Part shown: in pieces, positions 47,400-60,299 of the stretch
Numbering within the stretch: the first letter of the stretch is position 1
Layout of the letters: each line of letters starts with the position of its first letter
Origin: Emmonsiellopsis sp. PD_33
Taxonomy: Eukaryota; Ascomycota; Eurotiomycetes; Onygenales; Ajellomycetaceae
Length of the DNA stretch: 64,000 bases
Assembly (NCBI GenBank): GCA_032988165.1
Contig: JANTQF010000041.1
Location: forward strand, 62,001 to 126,000
Direction of reading: 5' to 3'
The notes under the pieces: model-generated
Databases searched by the model: none
What the model was told of the DNA's origin: nothing
The model's input: only the letters and a program-made list of their open reading frames with translations
Program-made: the position numbers and the translations under genes

Positions 47400-48960
47400 T
47401 GCAGATATTACTGAAAATATCTATACTACTAAAAATTTAATTTAATATCTAGTTAATAAATTGGCAATGCTTTTATAACTAATAGAAAAAATATTATAAG
47501 TTAATAATTATAATTCTCTTCAAATCAGGAAGATGCTACCCCAGTATAGAAACATCAAATCACATAGATATAGCTTTTACACTTCTCAATGATTTAGAAT
47601 ATTGATCAATTAATGAAGATTATAGCTATAATACTATTAGTGAAAATCCATGAGAGACTTATTATCAAATCTCATTACTGAAATTCTTAGAATGTAAATG
47701 AACTTCATTCTATACTAAACTTTCCCTATTTAATACTAATTCCTACTGAATAGACTCTACAAGCTTCTATTTCACATAAAAACTCTATATCATCCTACTT
47801 CAAATAATTCTCTCATTCTAACTTCTTACCCTCATTACTCAATATCTCTTCCTCTATCTTAAAATCACTCTCTAACACCTCTTTCAGTTAAGAAATTACT
47901 TTTAATAGTCTTCTATCTTTCTTATTCAAAGTTTCTCAGAACTCATTTAATTTCTTTGCAGCTACTTCCTCACTAGTATTAACAGCTATAAGTATTACTT
48001 TTCCATGCTTGAGAATCTTCACATTATGGGAGACTAATAACATCTGTGTTCAGACATAGAAATATTAGAGGGTCATGTTAATGATCTTATCATTAAAGGG
48101 AGGGGAGGTATCAATCTATTGACAGTTAGTATTAATCAATAATTATAGTTGCAAGTTGAAGTAACTAACTCTTCTCTTTTTAGAACTGATCTCAGATTAT
48201 AATGCATGTAGTCACTATATAATCTCCTCTCAGGCTTCCTCTATCTTCTCCTTAAGTATACACTTCTTCACAATTTAGGCCTAATGATATTCTAAGGACT
48301 TCTCTTGATCAAAATACTTCTAGGTAATACACTCAGTCTCTATCTTCTTCATGGCAGATTAATCAGCTAGTAATACTATTTCTCTGTGCTTAGTATCAGC
48401 ATCTTTATTATCAAGACTATTATAAAAGCTTATTATTATTTGACTGATCCTCACAGACACTTTACTACATCAAAGCATGCCTTACAATTAGTCTCTTGAG
48501 CTTTCTTCATAATAGCCTCATTACCAGTCTTTACATGTCTGATTTCTCTAGTATGCTTGATCTTAGAGCATTGCAAGTATTCCTTCATTAGTAATTAGAG
48601 GCTGGACATCATATGTTCTATGATAACTCTAAATATTAATATCTCTTATATAGTGCAATGAATGTTAGAATGATGATGTACTAGAATTAATGAGAGTAAT
48701 TATAGAATATATTTATATAGTAATAGATCTAGATAATAGGTTCAGATTATTCCTCTTAGTAATACTTAAAATGGAAATTATTTTGATTATAATTAGTAAT
48801 ACATTATATTTACCTCTCTTTTCCTCCTCTTTTCCTTCTCATTTTTCTCTCCTCTTCTCTTCTCTTTTATAGTCTTTAAAATCTCTATCTCTGACTCCCC
48901 TCTCATCCTAACTACCTCTATCTAGTAATATGTCTAGGTATGTGTCTCCAGCCTTCTTCC
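47400..48960 (-). repeat. Degenerate repeat with charged coding remnant
   Basis: The minus strand between about 48,600 and 48,150 can be read across stops as a Lys/Glu-rich, probably coiled-coil protein (HVKTGNEAIMKKAQETNCKA, later KKCILKEKIEEA). It could be the C-terminus of a transposase, but I cannot assign it. Confidence 0.35.
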
Positions 48961-48969
48961 CCTAGAAAC

Positions 48970-50030
48970 TAATGCATGAACTAATATATTAGTAGGTTTA
49001 TTTTCAGCTATTACTCAATCAACTATGAGCACTCCCCTGAGATCCACAAGAAATATAACAAGGCCTTTACAGTGAAGAAGTATCACAAGGACCACAAGGA
49101 GTAAGCTAATAATTAAAAGGCATGGCTTGAAGTAAATAGTGGGTATAGAGCTAAGAATTATACTAATATTAAGCCTGAGCTACAGCCACTAGCTGGTCTA
49201 TCAGATAAGATACTATTTAGAATAATATTGATGATTTATTAACAGCTAGATTAATTAAAGAGAAGAAGATTACATTTTAATAAACAAGTATGTATCTAGT
49301 TTTGGGAATAAGGCCATTCAGTCAGCTTGTAAGGGAGATAATTCAGGATTTACTCAAGACAGGTAGGAAAAATCTAGGTAATAAGTATTATGTCCAGGCT
49401 GAGGCCATTAATTATCTATGCCTCATTAGTGAGGAGACACTAGTGACACTCTTCAAATATAGATAATAAGATAATGTAACAGTCTATTAATAATATAATA
49501 CTAATAGTACTTTAGATGTGAATCTCTACCTGGCTCATCATCAGAAGAAGACCCTTCAAGTTGACAATATATAGCTTATTCTGTTAATTTTGAGAGGGGT
49601 AGGCTGTCCATACTTTGAAGGTGTAAAGCTAGAGGTAGCTGTAGGAGAGAATAAGAAGCAGGAAGTAAAGACTAAAGGCTATGACATGAAGATATAGGTA
49701 GTAGGGTGTGAGTTAGATGACTTTAATGTGGATACATCAGATGATGAGGACTGAGTTAATAGTGAGGAGGAAGAGAGTACTGTGAGTAAGAAAGATAAAG
49801 ATAGAGATATGAAGTTTGATCTAATAGATCTGATCTTAATTCTGAAGAATAGAGAGGAAGGCTGTGTGATGAAGTCTATAATTAAGAGGCCTATATTAAA
49901 GGAGTATGAGGTTATAGAGCCTATGGTAGAGAGAAATGTGCTATGTAGAGCTAAAGAGTATGAGGTTTCAGAGCCTGTAGTTGATAAGCCTGAGGAGTGT
50001 GTGGTTAAGAAGTATAGAGAGTAGCTTAAA
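48970..50030 (+). pseudogene. Unidentified degenerate coding remnant, acidic tail
   Basis: A plus-strand frame passes several stops: EIHKKYNKAFTVKKYHKDHK (about 49,040), LYLAHHQKKTLQVDN (about 49,530) and GCPYFEGVKLEVAVGENKKQ (about 49,600). It ends in an 80-codon open Lys/Glu-rich tail (49,782-50,024). The family is unknown to me. The paired 'EYEV.EPV' words in the tail are a short internal repeat. Confidence 0.4.
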
Positions 50031-50221
50031 AGCCTGTAGTAGCTTCAGATACTGAGGAGTAGATATATAGTAGAAATGATATGATAATATAGAGTGAGTA
50101 TTAGCTTATTACTATAATGAGTAGAAAATTAATATAGTAGAAAAAATATAACAAGAAATGATAATAATTCATATAAAATTTTTCATAATGATTTCTAACT
50201 GCATATAATTTATTATTATAT

Positions 50222-50460
50222 CTGGGATTTTCCTTCTCATCTCATCCTATCCCATCTATTTATGAGATAGGATAGGACAGGACACAGGAGAACCATTCAT
50301 GCAACAGAACAGAATATGAGATTTTAATTTGATTATAGAATGAGATATAGAAGCACACATTTTAATATAAGATAGAATAGAATTAATATCTACAGGATAA
50401 ATATATAGAGATAGTTTCCTGTTTCATCCCATCCCATCTCAGCAGCAGCTTTATATTTAG
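50222..50460. repeat. GGGAT-rich repeat, copy 2 (inverted)
   Basis: The block starts with CTCATCTCATCCTATCCCAT and ends with CATCCCATCCCATCTCAGCA followed by GCAGCTTTA. Its end matches the start of copy 1 at 25,760 in the opposite orientation, with the same GATGGGAT vocabulary. Confidence 0.5.
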
Positions 50461-51516
50461 TAGTTACTACTGAAAGAGGAACTAATTATAATGAGAAAGG
50501 TTAAAGAAATCAGCATAGATATAAAGCTAATAGTAATAAAACTAAGTAATAGTTAGATTTATATATTTATAAGATATATCTAGGAAATAAAAAGTTAGTT
50601 AGCAAATCAAAACATCAAGATATATATAAGATAAAATTAACCTCTAGCTATCAAACTATCTAGAGTTATATAATGTAAATAGCTAAATCCTTCAGTAGAG
50701 TAGAACAGAGCATATATTAAAAAAAAGAAGAAAGAATGCTGAAAATAAATGAAAATATAAGAGTAAGCTACTAAATTTAATATAGAGTCTATTATTATAA
50801 ATTCTAAGAAAGATTTTATAAAATTTAAAGCTAAATTACCCTCTTAGAGCTTCTGAAGTATAACTCAATAGCTTGATAGATTCTTAGTAGTAGGAGTCTG
50901 ATAGAGATAGAGATATACATCCCTGTAATTAATACTGAAGAATTTATGAGTCATATTAGGCATAAAAAGAGTGAGCTCATCAGCTATAGTAGGTAGATTA
51001 TAATGATACCCCCCATTCTTATTTAATATAAGATGAAGGAAAGGATTCAGATGTAGATAAAAAAACTCATTAATACTATCATATAGAATATTCTTAGCCT
51101 GATGAAGGATGCTAATAAAGAGGTTATTTAAATAGATATAAATATTAAGTAAGGTAATAATTTCATGCCATTTAGGCTTGAAATTCTAACTCTAAATATG
51201 ATTCCAGGCAGCCTCTTAAGAATTAAGAAAATAAAGCTAAATAAAAGTAATAAAGTTTATATCTAACTCTAACAGCCTTATCATATAATAGATACCACTT
51301 TGAACCTGCATGATATATAGATATTTACTAGCTAAAAAATGAGAGAAGGATTTAAAACTAATAGAGATAAATAATAATAAGGAATTAATTAAATATATAT
51401 TCTAAAAGAAGAAAGATAATAGCTTATGAGCTTCAAAAAAGAGAAAGTAAATGATAGATCTATAAATAAACTTAAATATAAAAAGAGAAGTAAAGAGAAT
51501 CTTCTCATTCTTATAG
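50461..51516. other. AT-rich, no gene seen
   Basis: Stop-rich, CG-free DNA between the GGGAT repeat and the gypsy LTR. The last four bases, ATAG, match ATAG after the right LTR and may be the target duplication. Confidence 0.35.
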
Positions 51517-51833
51517 TGAAGTAGGGATGGAGTGTGTACATCAGGTAGCATCAAACAGAGCAGCAGCAAACACAAGAAAAGAATTGATATTAATGTTGAA
51601 ATAGAGGAATGTATTGGTAATCTATAGTACAAAATAATATAGTAATAAAATGATGAGGCAACACATAAAAGAAACAAAAAATCTATCTCAAAGAAGTATA
51701 TATATACATGAGAAATTCATAAATGAATAGATAGAGTCTTACTATAAAAGAAAAATGTCTATCTCCATAACACACTTAGTGGTGAAAGTCTTAATGAAAA
51801 ATTGATCTGACCTGATGGTGAATTCCCACCACA
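51517..51833 (-). repeat. gypsy 3' LTR (left copy)
   Basis: This copy is 317 bp. I count 50 differences from the right copy, all transitions and no indel, so about 84% identity. Confidence 0.92.
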
Positions 51834-51850
51834 TATCTCCCCTCCTCCTG
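51834..51850 (-). other. gypsy polypurine tract
   Basis: The minus strand reads CAGGAGGAGGGGAGATA directly before the 3' LTR. Confidence 0.8.
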
Positions 51851-54800
51851 ATTTACTAATCTAGTGAATAAAAGAGTGGCTCAGTTCTGCAGCTAGGGCA
51901 GCTACTCTGAATATATTATTCTAAAATTAATCCAACTATGTTATTCTAAAGTTAGCTGGTAAGTAGCTACATGCTGTGTGCTAAATTATCTATTTACAAG
52001 AAAGTGGCTACATCAAGGCAGGAAGGTAGCCTAGAGATGAATGAGTAAGTTAGTAATGATGAAGCCCCTTCTGGGCTATAATAAATATAGCTGGTATTTT
52101 TAAGTAGAGGCTCAGACAGAATAGTTCATTAACAGCTTGAATTATAGAATTATGAGATAGTAGCCTTCATAACTAGAGATAGAGATGAAAGCTGAAATAG
52201 GATCAGTGAGAGATTTCTAGATGAAAAGAGAGTAGAGTGCAGCCCTAAAACATATAAACTACTAAGTAGAAGTGAGGCCTAGAGAAATGAATGAGTAGGT
52301 CAGTAATAAAGAAAGAGTATGCTCTAGATAGGCAGAGCAGCCTGCAAGCACATAGCTTTATACTAACAATTTTATACATGATAAGATTTATGGTTCCATC
52401 ATGAGAGGGGTGTTGCACTTATATAGTAAATGAAGGGAGAGGCAGGGCAGCTAGTAATAGATAGTAATAAAAATTGAGGTAAGTAATATGGGCAATGAAG
52501 AAGAAAGGAACATAAGGAAAATAAAAAGTAGAGAGAAAGAAAACATGACAGGTAAAATTAGTAGTAGAAGGTACAGGGCAAGATATATATAGATGAGTAA
52601 GTATAGAAAGGAAAGTAAATACAGCAAGAAAAATAAATATAGAGTAACAGTAGACTACATATAGAAAACAAAAGAAACTAAGGAAGATATGGAGGAAACA
52701 TAATATAGAGAAAGCAAATTAAATGATGTGGTAAGGAAAAACAAATATGTATCAGTAATGATAAGAATGATAACTATAGTAGAATGATGAGCTCTGATTG
52801 ACTGAAACATTTTCTAGCCCTGAAATAGAAAATTATAATTAGCTAGATTAACTAGCTAATATCTATCTTCTTATAACTATGAACTAGGATTCTGATGGCA
52901 TCTCCTTCTGCAGCTACATAGTTACTAATAATAGAATTAAGAGGAATATTATTATAATAATAATAAAAGAAACTCTACTAACTAAACAGCTGTTTCTTAG
53001 TATTCATTATAGTTATAAAAGTATGAACTGCAGCTCTCACAGCTCTCTTATGCCAGGCCAGAATATAATTCTTAGCTAATTGATTGAGTATTAGATTAAA
53101 AAAAATCTACTGCTCTCTCTAGATTAAAGAATCATCTCATTACTAATATTCAATTAAAGCTTTAGAAAGTACATTAAGACTTGTTATAGTTATAATAGTA
53201 GGAAAGTAATAAGGAATGCTACTATATAGAATAAGTAGGCTGGAGGATATTATAGATCTATAAATGAGATCTTAATTTACTTGTAAAAGCTACTCTCATG
53301 TGTTGCTCTCTAAAACTTTTAAAGACTTACTATCTTTCTAAATTCTAATGAATTATAGAAGTATTATTCTCTGCTTGATTGTAGCTGGGCCTGTACTCCC
53401 ATGGGGAATATATAATATAATGATTTATATATCTCTCTATTTGCAAGAAATAGTCTTTCAACTGATCTTAAAATCCTACAAATCTTAATTAGTAAGTATC
53501 TATAGAGAGACATCCTAAATGATTCTGCCATTTAGAAACCCCCTTCCATGAAGTTGGTAATTCCACTCAGAGACATAGTGATGCATGCTAGGAACTATAG
53601 TTATATAGTTTATATAATTCTTATTTATTATGCTAATAGACTCTTGGATTATGTTTGTATTATAGTTCTTCTCAGTGAGGCACTAAATATTAATATTAAT
53701 ATGCTGGAAAAACATGCTATTCCTCTTTCTGATAAACTTGATGTAATAAGGATAGAAAATGAGCCTTATCTGATGATCCAGATAAAGAGTAATATATTAA
53801 GCATAGTAAACTGGGTTCTGATGAATTATCTACTGAATGATTTTATAGAGCATTATGTGAAGTCACCCTAGTAACTTCTGATTCTTTTACTAATAAAATA
53901 AGTATATATCCCATTTATGTGCTACTATCTTTCTGAGTGTATTATATATAATGGGTATATTTCCCACAGCTATCTCTATTTAAAGTTAGAAGAAAATTGG
54001 AAGAGATAAAAAGCTATCTGCACCTCAGCCATTTAATGTGAGATTTATATTTATGCTTCCCAGGCTGAGGTTCTTCAACATGCTTGCCCAGTTTGATAGA
54101 GTAATGAAAGAAAAGGTAGTGTGCTTTATATAATATATCTAAAGAAGATTTTCTGGGTGGGTAGAGTGATACTCTTTGTGAAAATAATGAAAAGTACTGT
54201 TAGTAATATGAATCTAGCTAAGATTTCTATAACTATTAATAATAGCCTTAAGTCTGAATGTTAAAGTTACCTAGTTCAAACTCTGAGTCAGCAAACTAAT
54301 TTTCCCTTCAAAATTGATGGCATGGTAGTAGCACAGAGGAAAAGAAGATAATAGCTTTACAAGCTAATTTAGAAGTTTGATAAACTAGTTATCATTCAGC
54401 TCCTTTACATTATTGAGCTGAGCTTTCAAGGTAGGCTTGACATTCTAATAATATGTGTATTTATAATAGTTAGTTTTCTAATACTTTTTAATAGCTTTAG
54501 TAATATTAGAATTCTTCTTATTAGTATTTTAATTCTTAAGCTCTGCCATTTCTTCTGGTGACAGGCTGATAAAATGGGAGAGGCTGATATTAGACAGAGA
54601 GATAGCTATTAATGAAACTAATTAGCTAGAGATATATTATAGGTAAGAAGTAGGTAAACTAGGGCCAGGGTTTTAAAAAGTACTAGATGAGAAAGTAGAA
54701 GGGGATATCAGAACTAATTCAGAATGATGATAATTATTTTGAGGAGAATAAGAAAAAGATAGAGGTATTTAGTTAGTTATATGAGAATCATATAGTAAAG

Positions 54801-55980
54801 CTGGAGAAGGCTGATGCTGAAGATTTTAAGAGGGTAGAGATAAAAGAATTAGTAGGTAAGAGTTAGTAGGTATAGAAAGAGATAATAGAGTACCTATAAT
54901 GAGAATCTCATCAGAATCAATATAAAGCCCAGTAGTATGAATGGCTTTCATATTCAATTTAGAGCTAATAAAATCTAGCTTAGAGGCTACCTTAAGATTA
55001 GAAAGTATAAGTTCCTTATGAAGTTTTAAGCCTCTCTCAGGATTTTTACATAGTTAAATTTATATTACTTGATTGATTCTTCTCACTGCAGATGAATAAT
55101 TGTAATTTTTTATGAGAATTACTACATACTAGTACTATTTTTTCTTCTTTAGTATTGATTAGAATTCATCAGTAAAACCTTTTCCTTAGTGCTCCATATA
55201 AGTTTTATATTCTTCTCAAGAGTAGTTTCAATGAACTCTGACAGTCTCTACCACATAATAGATCTTCACTGTCTGATAGTAGAAGTTAGCTTCAGATATT
55301 ACTGTCTATTAAACCCTATCTTTCTTCATCTATTTGAAATATATAGCTATTTTCTCCTCTCTATCTTCATGCCTGCTCATGATCAGATTGATGATCTCAC
55401 ACTGAATCTAGTAATATAAAGTTATATGCTTATTAAGGGTATTAATATACTTTTGAATCTTCTTGGTAGTTGACAGCCTTCTCTTCCCATATTCAATTAA
55501 GGTAAGGAAATCAGTAGGCTTCAGGGCCAGGATGCACAGATTTCAGCAGTTTAACATTTTATAGAAAAATAGTGAATAAAATTATAGATACAGTGTTGTT
55601 GCATGTTATGCAAGTTAGTTTGAAGGCAAGACTGAAATATCTATGATGATGGTGAGAGGAAAGCTAAGGGGAATATAAGGCAGAGTATACTCTTATGGTT
55701 TTTTTTTTTTTTAAATGTAAGATGCAAAAGGTGGCTGTGGCTGGCAAAATAAGAGAATAAGATAGGCATACTGTTATAAAATGAAAGAAACAAAGAAAAT
55801 TGCAAAGGAATGTGAAGATGCATCTAAATTCTAGTATGCTACTTATATTGATATTTGAATCATAAAGAGATAACTAATAAAGAAAATAAATTAATAAGTA
55901 GATACAGCCAAATAAAGGAAATAAAGAAAGAATGAATGGAATAAGAAAATAAATATAATAATCAGATAATAATCATAAAA
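51851..55980. repeat. Extra sequence between gypsy pol and 3' LTR
   Basis: About 4.1 kb follows the end of pol, much longer than a usual 3' region, so it probably includes a nested or captured sequence. A 107-codon plus frame at 53,548-53,871 and plus-strand traces near 54,050-54,330 are not recognised. A stretch at 52,787-52,858 resembles 59,402-59,467 of the same element in direct orientation. Confidence 0.45.
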
Positions 55981-55984
55981 CTTT

Positions 55985-57200
55985 TATTATAAGAAATTAG
56001 AGACTACAAAGCATTTTCTTCCTCATCTACATTTTCTTTCTTCTCACTACTATTCTCTACTGGATCTATATTATCTAATACTACCAGCATTTAATCATCA
56101 TGAAGGTAAAATTTCTTTATTCAGTTACCTACAGTGATGTTACAGAATGATATACCATCTAGTTTTTTAAGATGATAAATATCTTTCTTATGATTTGCCT
56201 TCTGCATATGATATGAATCTAACCATTAGAAGTTAAATTTAATGGAATAAGATATTTCTATTTTAGTGTCATGCAGAAGGATAAGATCTCCCACCTGAAC
56301 TAAATTATATATTAATTGCTTGATTTCATTAAATAGATCCTAATTTTTCTCTTATATGTGCTATAGATGAAAGGCTGCCTCCTCTAGGTTTTCATCTCAT
56401 CTCTCTAACTGTTAAATCTATATGTATATCAAGTCAGCATAAGAGTAAATAGTATGCTATGAAAGTATTTACCATATTAATATTTCAAGCTCAACAGGAA
56501 GAATAGCATCATAATTATATTATAAATGAAATGATATCTCACCTATTAACTATTAAATGAAGATATGATCTACCCACAGTACTAAGTAGAAATAATTAAC
56601 CTAATTCCTTTTATTTATAGCAAGCTTTACTAGTACATCTGAAATAGGGTAGTAGCCATGTTCAACCATATCATTCACTTTCACATTATATAGCAAAATC
56701 ATTATTTACCTGATGTGATATTTAATGATGAGAATCCTGGTTCACTTCTAATTTTCTAGCTTATCATTATAAATCATTTCTCAGAAACAGCCATGCTAGC
56801 ATATAATATTCTTATAAATGAATTGCACTATATGTTCAGCCTTAGCATGCATAAGAGGCTGGTCTTTAACTCAGTTAGTAAGGTCATTTCAAGTAATAAC
56901 TACACATGATTTCCCCCAGTTCTTCAGAAACTTGATGATATTGATACACTACTTATCTCATAGATAGTTGTGATGAGTTGGATATAGTGATTCCTTAAGA
57001 TGATTACTTTCCTGAAATTAATACTTATAATATCTCTTATAGTATGCCTTGACCTTACTGAATAAGTCTTCTCACTAATATTACTAAGAGATCTTGTGAT
57101 TGGTTGCCTTGCAGCCTTTATAGCTAAACTTATCATATATTTAAGTAATAATTTCCTTTTGTTCATCTGAATCATCCATCACACACCTTAGTGAAATCCC
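55985..57200 (-). pseudogene. gypsy integrase, degenerate
   Basis: Minus-strand frames across stops match the Eurotiomycete Ty3/gypsy integrase. The zinc-binding part lies near 57,130-56,990. The core has DLTNWVKDQPLMHAKAEHIV-like and FIYKNIICWHGCF segments (about 56,880-56,790), NDMVEHGYYPISDVLVKL (about 56,690-56,620; family: NG..ERGH.PI.DAL.KL) and VNYFYLVLWVDHIF. The C-terminal region with KKLDGISFCNITVGN and an acidic end (NSSEKKENVDEEE) finishes near 55,985. Confidence 0.88.
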
Positions 57201-57299
57201 TTTACCTAACTAATGAAATAGATGTTGCCCATGCACCATATAGTTCAGTGCATATTTATGTCATTTTGGGAAGACCTTGTAAGAGATATTATCAGGCTG

Positions 57300-59060
57300 C
57301 TTTAGGGTAGTGAGGTATCTAGCAATTAATTTATTATGATTAAAATAGAAGGATAAAAGAATATGAGATTCTTTACTATTAATATCATCAGAAACTTTAA
57401 AGTTAGAAATAATAATAGAAGCTATACTAATGTAATTGAGTTCTATCTCAATGAATTTATTGATGTTCTGATCCTCAGGTATCTTACTATTAGTAGGTAA
57501 TTATTGAGAAAGATTATTAGTAGTGCTATAAATTTAATTAGAAATGTAATAAACATTAAAATTGAACATCTAAATTCATGCAAGCTAGTTAGTTATTAGA
57601 GCATCAGGAAGATCAGTAGCTGTCTGATTGAGTTGAGTAACTAAGATTTTTATGTTAGTTTTAAGAATGAAGTAAATACTATATAGATAATATTAACATT
57701 TCTTTAGCATTTTAAGGATAACTTAACATTCTTATTTTCCTGTGTCATATTTTACTTCTGCTGAGCTCCAGATTTTATTTTCATACTAGTAGGGATGAAG
57801 CTTTTTATTCCTAATATCTTGCTAGCTCAGTGTTCCTTTCTAGTTATGCTTGCTGACATTAATTATAATCATAATATCCTCAGTGCCTTTAGAATAATCA
57901 ATGCAGTGCAGAGCAGGGGTAGTTATTAGTACTGTCTTCAGAACTAATATGACATTTGATTGCTTGGGTTCTTAGAGGAAAAAGGTGTTTTTCTTAAACA
58001 GTGAATAGATTGGGTTGGAAATGAGGGTAAAGTTTGAGATTCAGATATAATAATATATATAAATACTAATGAAGATATGAGCTCTAAAGATCTCAGTTGA
58101 TTCAGGCTATTTAATGATTTTGATAATTTTAGTGGCCTCAGAGTGATGCTTATTAATATTAATGATATATTCAACATGAATCATATTAGAGCAGCTGAAC
58201 TCAGATTTTGCAATCTGAATGCATGTGTTTGAGAGCTTGATGCTGATTAGGATCTAATCTAGGTTTTAAAGATGCTTCAAAATAAACTGGTGAATTTCTA
58301 GCATAATTTCTTTATTATTGTACTGAGATTATGAACCCTTTATATTAATATTATTCATGAAATTATCTACCTGGTAGGGAATGTTTGAATGGAGAATATA
58401 AGCTATAACTCAGCAGAAGGTAGTAATAGAATTTATGACACTTTGTAGTAATATTATCTAGTGAAGAAGATTGATTAGGGTTTAAAAGGCAGTCATATTA
58501 TAGCTATCCTCATGCAAAGTAATTTGATTGTATCTGGAAAAAAAATCCATCATACTGATAATGATTTGCCCAGTAAAATCTTCTATAAAAATATCAGCAC
58601 TGAGAGGAATATAGGTATTCTGAACTATAATAGTATTTATATCTATATAGATATTAATAATTTAATATTTCTCAGACTCCTTCTTCTTGATGAGGAATCA
58701 TTTATTCTGATATGAACTATGATAATATTTAAAGATGCTGAAGTTGACTTACTCATAAAGTATTTCTATAACTATTAATAGTAATTTTTGAGGAATAGAA
58801 AACTTAGAAGCCTATCATACTTCATACTCAACAGTATAAATCTTAATTGATGGAGAGATTTCTTTAGCTAGTTTTCTATAATCACTAAAGCTTCATACTA
58901 ATACTTTCTCCTATCTAAGTAGAATCTTGATCAGCAGCTCATACTCCTGAGGTGTTAAAATTAATCCAATTTGAAGCTTTTCTATTCTATTAGGTGTGAG
59001 GTGAGAGCCATGCAGGCAATCTGAGAAATAAGGTATGATTAGATGATTATAAGGTAAAGA
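57300..59060 (-). pseudogene. gypsy reverse transcriptase-RNase H, degenerate
   Basis: The RT start is clear on the minus strand. NRIEKLQIGLILTPQEYELL lies near 58,990 and YQNKWFLIKKKESEKY near 58,700 (family: NKWF.V.KKDG). ADIFIEDFTGQIIISMMDFF with RYNQITL (about 58,590-58,530) corresponds to the box D.FSGYDQI. RNase H traces follow towards 57,300. Stops and Gly/Asp losses remove activity. Confidence 0.85.
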
Positions 59061-59812
59061 TAAATTCTTTATAGATTTAATGTTGTCTTAATATTATTTC
59101 TGATGAATCTCTTTTTATTGATCTATTCTATTAGGTATCTCTCTATCTATTATTAGTATATTAAGAGGCTGAATCTTATCCACTTTTTACTTGTACAGTG
59201 TAATAACAATTAGGTGATGAGATCAAGAAGAAGGCTTAGTGGAATCATAGAAAGAAAGGTCATGCAGTTAAATGCCATGAACTTGATGAATTTTAGAGAT
59301 AGGGTGCTATAAGAAAGAAAATATAGCATGTGAGAATAGCTGAAAATGTTATTATAGAATGATAGAAACATACAGTGGAGATTTCTAAGGTAATTAAATG
59401 ATGATCTCTGATTGACTGGAGGTATTTATTGGCTCTGAGCTAGAAAATTATAATTAACTGGATTTCCTCTCATTACTTTTATATGGTAGAATTTCTACTC
59501 TATTATTTATCATACTAATACTGCTGACTCTGACTTCATCTCTTTACTTACTACTATTATTATGAAGATCAGTTGGACTCAGTACCTCTAGTTTAAAGAC
59601 TAATACTTACTATGAAGATCATCTAGCTGTCTGTCACTATAATCTTCTGAAGAATAGCTGAGAAAGGAGATCTAATTAGTTTCATCATTTAGATTGAAAA
59701 TTGTAATAGTAATATCACCTACATTATCTATCTGTTATACTAACTGAGTCATGTTTTCATAGGAATAGCCTAGAATGCACTCATGAGAATCATACTCTAA
59801 AATAAAGAAGAT

Positions 59813-60046
59813 TTAAGGTATAAATATAGATCTAATATAAACTAAGATATTCTTATAGATTCTAATGATATTACTGTGCTGACTATCAGTGCTGAGGATT
59901 AGCTTGAGAGTATCTTTCTGAATGATCAGGCTGAGACTCAAGATAATACTCTTCACTATACAGTTAATCTTTGCTCTACTGTTGAATATGACTTCAGTCT
60001 GACTCTTTCTGATACTAACAGAAAACTTGATATAACTAATGAACAT
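59813..60046 (-). pseudogene. gypsy retropepsin domain, degenerate
   Basis: A 77-codon frame reads EVIFNSRAKINCIV, the position of D-S-G-A-x-x-N in retropepsins, with the catalytic Asp now Asn and Gly now Arg. FFILEYDSHECILGY follows downstream (family: F.V.....ILG). It precedes RT as expected. Confidence 0.8.
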
Positions 60047-60299
60047 CAGATTCCACTGAGGATCATATTCTAAGATATGATAAAAGAGCTGAATAAAGAA
60101 GACTCTAATAGATTCTTTCTTAATTATATACTATTAAACTTCAGCTGGAAGATTCTAGAAGAATGTCTACTACAGCTGAGTAGAGTAGGCTATAATATTC
60201 TTAAGCTGAATTTCAGTAATCTTTTGACACATGATTTTCTTAAAGACTATCTAAGTTGTAGTAGCATGATTCTTCTTATCTCTTATTTTAGTAGATAAT

